Source: Planctomycetota bacterium
Lineage (GTDB): Bacteria; Planctomycetota; Planctomycetia; Planctomycetales; Planctomycetaceae
Reading direction: 5' to 3'
DNA length: 64,000 nucleotides
NCBI GenBank assembly: GCA_014584345.1
Contig: JACTNB010000021.1
Location: 1-64,000, forward strand
The notes beneath the pieces were generated by a model. The model searched no databases. It was given only the letters and a program-made list of their open reading frames with translations, and was not told the DNA's origin. This document shows, in pieces, positions 17,282 through 24,868 of the stretch (its first letter is position 1; each line of letters opens with the position of its first letter). Made by a program: the position numbers and the translations under genes.

Positions 17282-17804
17282 AAGCGTGTTCCTGATCGTT
17301 TGGCGTGCTGGGGAAAACGGTTGAATTTATGATTCAGTTCAAGTTCGAACGTATTGATGGAACGGCAATCCCGGAATCGGAGAAGCCCGCCGTGGTCTGC
17401 TGACCCGATCGAATTGCCGATTGGACGGGCGGAAATGACTTGGGAGCCCGATCGGTACTTGCATCGAGAACGGAACGGAACCTCTGCACCGGAATCTGGT
17501 ATCAAGGTAGGGGGAACTCGGGAGTATCGCAAGGAACGCTCCCTTGCCGGCATCTGTCGCTTGGGGAACCGTTCCGGGGAATATGTTCTTGAAAGGGCGG
17601 GGCAGGGAGTGTCCGGGCGAGGGGGGGAATATATCACGACATGCGAATTGGTCGATTTCAGCACGCGAATCCTGTTCGGCAATTGACGAATCGGCTATGC
17701 GTGGTGCATGATTCCGGGGACCGATGTCATGCCCGCGCCGCGTATGCTTGGCACTCCACGTTTTCCTCGCGCTCCCCACCCTTGGTTTTCTGGAAGTAAA
17801 GGTT
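17282..17804. promoter_or_regulatory. Divergent promoter region of the sialate operon and SDR gene
   Basis: About 520 bases between nanA (-) and the SDR gene (+). A 205-codon minus-strand frame crosses most of it (17339-17956) but has low-complexity, Arg/Pro/Ser-rich content and overlaps the SDR gene, so it is treated as non-coding. No operator was recognised. Confidence 0.4.
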
Positions 17805-18482
17805 ATGACGAAGAATATTCTGTTGACGGGTTGCACGCGCGGTTTGGGACGTGCCCTGGTGGATCGATTCATCGAACAGGGGCATGTTGTTGTCGGCTGC
17901 GGACGCGCCTCCGATGAAATTGACCGCTTGTCCCAGACGTATCCCTTTCCGCACAATTTCCAGCGAGTGGATGTCTCGCGGGCGGATCAGGTTGAAGCTT
18001 GGTCAAAACCCTTGTTGAAAAACGGATTGGTGCCCGACATCGTGATCAACAATGGGGGGGTGATCAATCGCAATGCCTGTCTGTGGGAGGTTCCCGCCGA
18101 GGAGTTCGACCAGGTGGTGGATATTAACCTCAAGGGGGTCGCCAATGTGCTGCGAGAGTTTCTTCCTGCCATGGTGACGCGCAGGCGAGGAGTAATTGTC
18201 AATTTCAGCTCGGGATGGGGGAGATCCGCTTCTTCGGAGGTGGCTCCCTATTGCGCGACGAAGTGGGCCATCGAAGGATTGACAAAATCCCTGGCCCAGG
18301 AACTTCCCGCAGGGATGGCAGCAATTCCCCTGAACCCAGGGGTGATCAACACGCAGTTGCTGCAAAGCTGTTACGGGACGGAGGCCAATAACTATCCCGA
18401 CGCGGATCAATGGAGCTACCGCGCTGCTTCCGTGATCTTGTCGTTCAACGAGTCGCACAATGGCCAATCGCTGACCATTTAA
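17805..18482 (+). CDS. Short-chain dehydrogenase/reductase
   Basis: A 225-residue classical SDR. ATG 17805 is chosen because the Rossmann fold starts at once (MTKNILLTGCTRGLGRALVD); GGAAG lies eight bases upstream. TGCTRGLG at residues 8-15 binds the cofactor, INNGG (81-85) is the NNAG motif, and the catalytic set is Ser135/136 in VNFSSGWG, Tyr149 and Lys153 in YCATK. The C-terminus is short and lacks a long substrate loop. It reduces or oxidises a small carbonyl/alcohol substrate with NAD(P)H; the substrate cannot be told. It is divergent from the sialate operon, but no functional link is shown. Confidence 0.88.
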   Translation: MTKNILLTGCTRGLGRALVDRFIEQGHVVVGCGRASDEIDRLSQTYPFPHNFQRVDVSRADQVEAWSKPLLKNGLVPDIVINNGGVINRNACLWEVPAEEFDQVVDINLKGVANVLREFLPAMVTRRRGVIVNFSSGWGRSASSEVAPYCATKWAIEGLTKSLAQELPAGMAAIPLNPGVINTQLLQSCYGTEANNYPDADQWSYRAASVILSFNESHNGQSLTI

Positions 18483-18703
18483 GAGTTCCCGTTTCACCGA
18501 TCAACTCCGGTGAGTCAGCCTGCATCGCATAGATCTCCGCTGAATTCCGTTGCGTTTCCCTCCTTGTCGGGGCCCGCTGACCCGCTTTGCCAATAATTCG
18601 CTTTTAGACTCGGCGAGGCAAAATTTCATTGACGAAAGCAGATTGGATGCGACACAATGATATTTCGTGGAATGTTTGGTCTCCAACCGGCATGCCGCGA
18701 TTT

Positions 18704-18733
18704 CAAGGAATTCGCAATGTGGCGAATTCCTTG
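18704..18733. repeat. Perfect 12-bp inverted repeat
   Basis: caaggaattcgc (18704-18715) and gcgaattccttg (18722-18733) flank a six-base spacer. It is followed by GTGTTGTGAGG rather than a T-run, so it may be an operator or an RNA hairpin rather than a terminator for the SDR gene. Confidence 0.65.
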
Positions 18734-18883
18734 GTGTTGTGAGGTTCTTGTCGGGCCTTTTGGGGCAAATCGACTTGCCTGAAGGGAATCCGATTCGCTT
18801 CGGGACTCGAACCTGCTGCGTGAATTATCAGGAGATTTAATCTTCGCTCCCCTTGAAAACGAGCCTCGCGATTCAAGAAGGGC

Positions 18884-18911
18884 TTGACAAACAAAAGCCT
18901 GCTGATATGTT
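18884..18911 (+). promoter_or_regulatory. Candidate sigma-70 promoter of the DUF1549 unit
   Basis: TTGACA at 18884-18889, a 16-base spacer and TATGTT at 18906-18911. It lies about 200 bases upstream of the first gene and is the best -35/-10 match noticed in this spacer. Confidence 0.4.
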
Positions 18912-19107
18912 CCATGTTGCCCCGGAGAGCGGGGGAACACGTTTTAGATGAATTTCATGCCTGCTGATATCTGCTGGTAGCCGACCAGCGGAAATTGATA
19001 GCCCCAACAAGCTCGGCCGACTTACCCCGTAGTGAAATAACCCCACCTAACACATTGCTGTCGTCTCGAACGGAAAAGATATCTCGTGACGACGGCAGCC
19101 TCCTTCG

Positions 19108-21702
19108 GTGAACAGGATGATTGCCATGATAACGCGTGCCCGCCACTCGGTAGATTGCCCACGGAAACAGTGCAGGGGATTTGAAGCCTTCGCGATTTAC
19201 CCGGTCGCCCGACGATTCGGCTTGGGGATGTTTCTGCTCTCCTGCCTGCTGCTGTCCGCTCCGTCTCTGCGAGGTGAAACCGGCACGCAGTCGGTGACAA
19301 TCGACGAATTGGTGATCGGACCGGACCTGGCGGATGATCACGAAGGGGTGTTGCATCTGCGGGGCCGCGACGCGCGACGGCAGTTGCTCGTCACCGCGAA
19401 AATGCGAGACGATCGACTTATCGATTACACGCGCGATGTCGAGTGGGCGGTTGAACCGTCGGATCTGGCAACGATCTCCCGCGATGGTCTGGTCATTCCG
19501 CAGACCAATGGTGAGGGAGTCATCAGAGTCCGCACCAGTCTGGGGACGGAAGCGACTCGTCCTCTGCGGGTTGTCGGAATGGATGTGGATCATCCGGTCA
19601 GTTTTCGTCATCAGGTCGTACCGGTGTTCACCAAGCTGAATTGCAATGGGGGAGGCTGCCACGGCAAGGCCAGTGGCCAGAACGGTTTCAAGTTGTCCCT
19701 GCTCGGCTTCTATCCCGAGGACGATTACGAATTTCTCGTTCATGAAAGCCGAGGCCGACGGTTGTTTCCCGCCGCACCCGCGGAAAGCCTGCTGTTACAG
19801 AAGGGGATGGGAACGGTTCCCCATGGGGGAGGCAGTCCCTTGCGGCCCGATAGCGACGAGTATCGCATTATGTATCGCTGGATTGAACAGGGGATGCCCT
19901 ACGGCAGCAACGACGAACCTTCCGTGACGGGAATCAAGTGTTATCCCGACCAGCGGGTGATGTCCACCGAAGTTTCCCAGCAGTTGACGGTTGTTGCGAC
20001 CTACAGTGATGGCCGTACCCAGGATGTTACCCGCATGGCGTTGTATGAACCCAATGTCGCGGAAATGGCGGAATGCACTCCCACGGGGCTCGTGACGTCC
20101 GGACAATTGTCCGGGGAAGTGGCGATCATGGCGCGATATCAGGGGCAGGTGGCAACCTTCCGGGCCACGATTCCCCTGGGGGCCGATGTCAGCAATTTGC
20201 CTGTCGCCAGCAATTTCATTGACGAAGCCGTGTTCGGCAAGTTACGCCTCTTGGGGATTCCCACGTCTCCCATGGCGGATGACGCCACGTTTTTACGCCG
20301 TGTTTATATCGATGTCACCGGCACTACCCCCTCGGCCGATCAAGCTCGGGAATTCCTGGAGAATACCAGTCCCACCAAGCGAGCCGAACTGATCGATCAA
20401 CTGCTCGAATCACCGGAATACGCAAATTACTTCGCCAATAAATGGAGTCTGCTGCTGCGAAATCGCAAGCAGCGTCCCGAGGATCTGCCGGGAGTACATG
20501 CCTTCTATCAATGGACCTGGAACGCCATGTACGAGAACAAACCCTACGATCAGTTCGTGCGGGAGGTCCTCACCGCGACGGGAAGTATCGATCAAAATCC
20601 GCCGGTCGCCTGGTATCGCGAAGTGCAAAATTCCGAAGCTTTGGTGGAAGACACGGCACAACTTTTCCTGGGTGTTCGCATTCAATGTGCCCGTTGTCAT
20701 CATCATCCCTTTGAAAAATGGAGCCAGGACGACTATTACGGCATGGCGGCATTTTTCACGCGGATCGGCAAGAAGGCCCCCGCAGCCAATGTGAATGCCA
20801 AGGGGCGCGATAAACGTGTATTTCATAACATAGGCCTGGCAACGGCGAACAATCCCAAGTCTGGCAGGCAGATGTCTCCCGCTGGGCTGGGCAGCCCTCC
20901 CGCGGAACTCACGCCGACGCAAGACCCGCGCGTCGCCCTGGCGGACTGGATGAGCCAGCCCGACAATCCGTTCTTCGCGAAAACCCTGGTCAATCGCTAT
21001 TGGAAGCATTTCTTCAGTCGCGGCATTGTCGATCCCGAGGACGATATGCGCGAGACCAATCCTCCCTCCAATCCCGAATTGCTCAACGCGCTGGCCGAGC
21101 ACTTCGTGGAGTCCCGTTACGACCTGAAGGATCTCGTACGCACAATCTGTAATTCCTCCACCTATCAACTCAGCGCGATGCCCAATGATTACAATCTGAA
21201 GGACCGCCAGAATTTCTCGCGCTACTACCCCAAGCGACTGGGAGCGGAAGTCCTGTACGATGCCATGCACCAGATCACGGGAAACACGGTGACACTCCCA
21301 GGGTTGCCCCAGGGATACTCGGCTACTCAAATGCGCGATGTCAGCACCGCCCCTTATTTCATGAAAGTTTTCGGGCAACCCCAAGGGGAAACCGCCTGTG
21401 AATGTGAACGTTCCCAGGATGCCAGTCTGGCACAATCGCTGCATTTGCTGAACAGCCAGGATGTCCAGGGAAAAATTTCCGCTGGCGGTGGTCGCGCCGC
21501 CCGATTGGCTGCCGATACCGGCCGGTCCCACGAAGAGAAAATTACGGAATTGTATCTCTGGGCCTTTGCCCGGAAACCCGATGCCAGTGAACTGCAATCC
21601 GCCGTCACTTATGTTTCTCGCGAGGGGATTGATGTGAAATCCGCCTACGAAGACGTGGTCTGGGCGCTGCTGAACTCCAAGGAATTCCTTTTCAACCACT
21701 GA
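19108..21702 (+). CDS. Exported DUF1549/DUF1553 (planctomycete cytochrome-associated) protein
   Basis: An 864-residue exported protein. The frame begins at GTG 19108; ATG 19117 or 19126 could serve as well. The signal segment is GLGMFLLSCLLLSAPSLRG. NCNGGGCHGKASG near residue 178 is the modified heme-like CxxxxCH of this family, followed by a bacterial Ig-like (BIG2) domain around residues 275-355. DUF1549 follows (about 365-580), including a true CxxCH in CARCHHHPFEKW near 527, then DUF1553 (about 610-850; NRYWKHFFSRGIVDPEDDMR). Function is not established; planctomycete genomes carry many copies, often beside sulfatases or DUF1501 proteins and thought to act in periplasmic polysaccharide breakdown or electron transfer. 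It is the first gene of a unit with the next two. Confidence 0.9.
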   Translation: MNRMIAMITRARHSVDCPRKQCRGFEAFAIYPVARRFGLGMFLLSCLLLSAPSLRGETGTQSVTIDELVIGPDLADDHEGVLHLRGRDARRQLLVTAKMRDDRLIDYTRDVEWAVEPSDLATISRDGLVIPQTNGEGVIRVRTSLGTEATRPLRVVGMDVDHPVSFRHQVVPVFTKLNCNGGGCHGKASGQNGFKLSLLGFYPEDDYEFLVHESRGRRLFPAAPAESLLLQKGMGTVPHGGGSPLRPDSDEYRIMYRWIEQGMPYGSNDEPSVTGIKCYPDQRVMSTEVSQQLTVVATYSDGRTQDVTRMALYEPNVAEMAECTPTGLVTSGQLSGEVAIMARYQGQVATFRATIPLGADVSNLPVASNFIDEAVFGKLRLLGIPTSPMADDATFLRRVYIDVTGTTPSADQAREFLENTSPTKRAELIDQLLESPEYANYFANKWSLLLRNRKQRPEDLPGVHAFYQWTWNAMYENKPYDQFVREVLTATGSIDQNPPVAWYREVQNSEALVEDTAQLFLGVRIQCARCHHHPFEKWSQDDYYGMAAFFTRIGKKAPAANVNAKGRDKRVFHNIGLATANNPKSGRQMSPAGLGSPPAELTPTQDPRVALADWMSQPDNPFFAKTLVNRYWKHFFSRGIVDPEDDMRETNPPSNPELLNALAEHFVESRYDLKDLVRTICNSSTYQLSAMPNDYNLKDRQNFSRYYPKRLGAEVLYDAMHQITGNTVTLPGLPQGYSATQMRDVSTAPYFMKVFGQPQGETACECERSQDASLAQSLHLLNSQDVQGKISAGGGRAARLAADTGRSHEEKITELYLWAFARKPDASELQSAVTYVSREGIDVKSAYEDVVWALLNSKEFLFNH

Positions 21703-21716
21703 TTTTCGACCTCCCC

Positions 21717-21755
21717 GAGATACCCACCCGGCGGTTCCCGTCGGGTGGGTATCTC
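21717..21755 (+). terminator. Strong hairpin between first and second gene of the unit
   Basis: gagatacccacccg pairs perfectly (14 bp) with cgggtgggtatctc around an 11-base loop. There is no T-run after it, so it may act as a partial terminator, a processing site or a stabilising 3' end that sets different levels for the flanking genes. Confidence 0.65.
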
Positions 21756-21821
21756 CCTGATCACGCGAAACCGATTTCAAGGCTCATGCCTGCGGATTCT
21801 GGTTTCGTACGAGGCCCTGCC

Positions 21822-24803
21822 ATGCCTGAACGTCCCTGCCGAGTTGGTCTTGCTTGTATCATGCTGCTGGCGGCTCTACCGTGTCTCGGCACGCCTGCCC
21901 AGGCACAACTGCCCACGACTCAATTACGCACGGTCTTTCCACCAGGTGGACAAGCCGGCACAAGCTTCAGCGTGGAAGTCGTAGAGGGGGACGATCTCGA
22001 CGAACTCTCGGGGCTGATCTTCAATCATCCTGGTATTCGTCAGACCGATCAACCCGACCCCCTGACCAATCCCCGGAAATTTTCGATCACCATCGACAGC
22101 AATGTCCTGCCTGGATTTTATTCGGTCAGGGCGCAGGGCCGGTTTGGCGTGAGTAACTCCCGCATGTTTCGTGTCGAGACGGATCCCGCACGACCAGTCC
22201 TGGAAGCCGAACTGCAGAAGGAATCCCCCTTTCCGGTACAGTGTAACTCCGTGATTTACAGCCGGATCGATTCCGCTGGGGATATCGATGAGTTTGCGGT
22301 CGATCTCGTGCCGAATCACCCTTATACGTTGAGTGTGGAGAGTTTGGCACTCGATTCCCGCCTGCTGCCGGTCGTGGAGATCTACAATCCTCGTGGCAGA
22401 CGCATGGCCTTCGCCCGACGCGTGGAAGAGCAGGATCCGCGGCTTGATTTCTCCGTGACGGAAGCGGGGACCTATCGTATTCGCATCACCGACTTCCTCT
22501 ACAAGGGGGCCATCAATTATGCGTATCGCCTGCATTTGACAGACCAGCCTCTCCCCTTAACGTTGATTTCCAGCGCGTCTCCCGACGCGACCACGGTGAC
22601 CGTGTTGAAACCGGTGGTCACGGGAGGCGAGGCGGAAATACCGGCTCGGGTGGAAGCACTCGACCAGCAGTCGCCCCGTGTACTGCCAGGTTATGTTTCA
22701 CCTCGAAGGTCCTTGTCCGACCAGAAGATCGCCGCGATTCGGCTCGGGGAACAACCTCCGGTCGTCACGGCCCTCCCCATGGCAAGTCAACCTCTGCAAA
22801 TCGAACAGGAGCCCAACAACCTCCCCTCTCAGGCACAAGTGTTGACATTGCCCGTGGAACTGGTGGGCCGCCTGGCTAACGATGACGAGGCCGATGTTTA
22901 CTCAATTGCCGCCAAGAAAGGCGAAGTCCTGTGGCTTCAGGTCTTGGGGGAACGCGATGGTCAACAACTGGATCCCCTGGTGCTGCTGGAGCAGGTATCC
23001 GTGGATGCGGCCGGGAAAGAGACCGTGAAGCCCGTCGCCATTCCCGACGATCTGGCATCCAATCTGTATCCGAATGTGTTCGATACCTTGTCGGACGATG
23101 TCGATTTTCGCCTGGCGGTTCCAGAGGATACAACGTATCGATTGACGATCCGGAATCGATACCAGCTTTCACCGGATATCGCCTTGGCCCGCTACAGGCT
23201 GCGCATCGCCCCCCCCCGGCCCGATTTTCAGGCGGTGGCCCTCACCTTGCCTCCCGTTGCGGGGAACATTACCGCCGACACGCCAGCGGGCTGCGTGTTG
23301 CGACAGGGAGGGACTGCGACGCTTAAGATTCTGCTCGATCGCCAGCAGGGCTTTGACAAGCCTGTCCTCGTGACAGCGGCCAGTTCGCGGCCAGGCATCG
23401 TGTTCGATCCCCTGATCCTGCCTCCTGGCATCGCAAGTGGCAATTTGATTCTTCGGGCAAGTGCGGATGCGGCACCGGGACCCGCGGAAATTCAATTAAC
23501 GGCGACTGCCGTGGATGCAAACGACACCTCGGTTCGCCTGGAGGAATTTCCCGCTCGACAAGTGCTCGCAGCGGACATCGTGTGGAAAGCGGAGACGGTA
23601 TATCCCGCAGTTTCGCGGCTGGGGCATGCAATCCTGGTTTCCGTCATTCCGGAAACCTTGCCGGCCCGGCTCTCCGCGGTGGAATCCCCGGTGATCCGGC
23701 ACGTGACGCAAGGGGAACAAGTCTGGCATCCCTGGTCGCTGCAACGTCATGGCGCTTTCAACGACAAGGTCACCTTGACGGTCGAGGGGATTGATAATAA
23801 CGCCAAGATTGCCATCACCGCGCCGGAATTTGCCAAGGATCAACAAACCGCTGCGGCCCGCATTCACTTTCAGCCCGACAGCCGGGAAGGGTGGCACGTT
23901 GGCAACGTGAAGTTTTCCGCAACCTTCAATCATGTGCGCAATCCCGAGCTAATCGCTCGCCAGGAAGCTGCTCATCAGCAGAAGGAGCAGGCCGCTTCCG
24001 GGAAAAAGGCCGAACTCGCAGCCACGACTGCAAAATTGGAACAGTCGCGCAAATCGGCCGAAGCCGCCAAGCAGGAAGTGGCAACACTCACGCCCCGGAT
24101 CGAGGAATTGAAAAAACAGGTGACGCTGCTCGACCCGATGATCGACGAGGCCAAAAAGGGGCTCGAGGCAGAAACCGACGAAGCGCTCAAGGCAGAACGG
24201 CAGGCCGCCCTCGATAAACTGAATCAACAACGGATGGAACAAACCCGCCAACTGGAAGCTACCCAGGCAAAACTCGATTCCGCCAGGCAAATGTCGGAAA
24301 AACTTGCCGGGGAAGTCGATCTGCTTGGCAAGGAGCAAACGCGGCTGACGCAGGAAGCAACGAATCTCGACAAGGAACTCGCGACGACAAAACAAGCCCT
24401 GGACAAAGTCCGAAACGATCAGAAGCCCAAGCCCTTAAAGCACGACGCGTTTGTGGAAAACCTGGTGTTTTTCGTCCACAAGGCCCCCTTTAAGCTGACG
24501 CTCAAATCGCCAGCGGAAATGTCCATCAATAAGGGGGAGTCGGTGGAGGCAACCGTGGAAATGTTGCGCACGGCAGGCGTCACCGGCCCTGTGCAATTCA
24601 CGCTCACGACCCCACCCGGCGTGACCGGACTGGCGACGGACACCGTCACGCTGAGCGACGAACAGAATACCGCTGTTTTGAAAATCTCCGCGGGGGCCGA
24701 GGCGACCTCGGGAAAACATGCGTTTTGCACCTTGCGTGGTACGATTCAGCATGAAGGCCATTCCTTGTCCGTCGACCTGCCCGTGACAATCAACATTCCC
24801 TGA
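21822..24803 (+). CDS. Exported pre-peptidase-domain-type protein with long coiled coil
   Basis: A 993-residue exported protein. ATG 21822 is preferred over 21786 because GAGG stands seven bases upstream and the signal peptide (GLACIMLLAALPCLGTPAQA) then has a normal length. Residues about 30-700 are repeated beta-sandwich modules; EIEYN-like motifs such as QIEQEPNNLPSQAQVLTLPV mark bacterial pre-peptidase C-terminal domains. Residues about 706-870 are a Lys/Glu/Gln/Ala-rich heptad region (KKAELAATTAKLEQSRKSAE, LGKEQTRLTQEATNLDKEL), a long coiled coil. A final Ig-like domain closes the protein. It sits between the DUF1549/1553 gene and the WD40 cytochrome gene in the same direction, an order that recurs in planctomycetes to my knowledge. 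A structural or adaptor role is likely; no enzymatic motif is seen. Confidence 0.82.
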   Translation: MPERPCRVGLACIMLLAALPCLGTPAQAQLPTTQLRTVFPPGGQAGTSFSVEVVEGDDLDELSGLIFNHPGIRQTDQPDPLTNPRKFSITIDSNVLPGFYSVRAQGRFGVSNSRMFRVETDPARPVLEAELQKESPFPVQCNSVIYSRIDSAGDIDEFAVDLVPNHPYTLSVESLALDSRLLPVVEIYNPRGRRMAFARRVEEQDPRLDFSVTEAGTYRIRITDFLYKGAINYAYRLHLTDQPLPLTLISSASPDATTVTVLKPVVTGGEAEIPARVEALDQQSPRVLPGYVSPRRSLSDQKIAAIRLGEQPPVVTALPMASQPLQIEQEPNNLPSQAQVLTLPVELVGRLANDDEADVYSIAAKKGEVLWLQVLGERDGQQLDPLVLLEQVSVDAAGKETVKPVAIPDDLASNLYPNVFDTLSDDVDFRLAVPEDTTYRLTIRNRYQLSPDIALARYRLRIAPPRPDFQAVALTLPPVAGNITADTPAGCVLRQGGTATLKILLDRQQGFDKPVLVTAASSRPGIVFDPLILPPGIASGNLILRASADAAPGPAEIQLTATAVDANDTSVRLEEFPARQVLAADIVWKAETVYPAVSRLGHAILVSVIPETLPARLSAVESPVIRHVTQGEQVWHPWSLQRHGAFNDKVTLTVEGIDNNAKIAITAPEFAKDQQTAAARIHFQPDSREGWHVGNVKFSATFNHVRNPELIARQEAAHQQKEQAASGKKAELAATTAKLEQSRKSAEAAKQEVATLTPRIEELKKQVTLLDPMIDEAKKGLEAETDEALKAERQAALDKLNQQRMEQTRQLEATQAKLDSARQMSEKLAGEVDLLGKEQTRLTQEATNLDKELATTKQALDKVRNDQKPKPLKHDAFVENLVFFVHKAPFKLTLKSPAEMSINKGESVEATVEMLRTAGVTGPVQFTLTTPPGVTGLATDTVTLSDEQNTAVLKISAGAEATSGKHAFCTLRGTIQHEGHSLSVDLPVTINIP

Positions 24804-24868
24804 ATTCGATAGGTATGCTGTTGCTTTGTAAGCGAATGTTCCCACTATCCCAATAATGAAGTCCCGCC

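Larger units (their letters stand above)
18483..19107. other. Long spacer with palindrome and promoter
   Basis: About 625 bases upstream of the three-gene unit. It holds a perfect 12-bp inverted repeat (18704-18733) and a candidate sigma-70 promoter (18884-18911). A tRNA-like word (ggactcgaacc at ~18802) does not fold as a tRNA. No protein-coding gene was recognised. Confidence 0.5.

Noticed and set aside
17339..17956. 205-codon minus-strand frame upstream of nanA
   Set aside because: Overlaps the SDR gene and is Arg/Pro/Ser-rich without a ribosome binding site; could not be supported.
18795..18830. tRNA-like T-loop word ggactcgaacc on the plus strand (T-loop on minus)
   Set aside because: The flanking stem pairs poorly and no acceptor or anticodon arm could be built within 75 bases.
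20410..21780. 456-codon open frame antisense to the DUF1549/1553 gene
   Set aside because: Antisense mirror of a well-supported gene in GC-rich DNA; no domain or start signal of its own.
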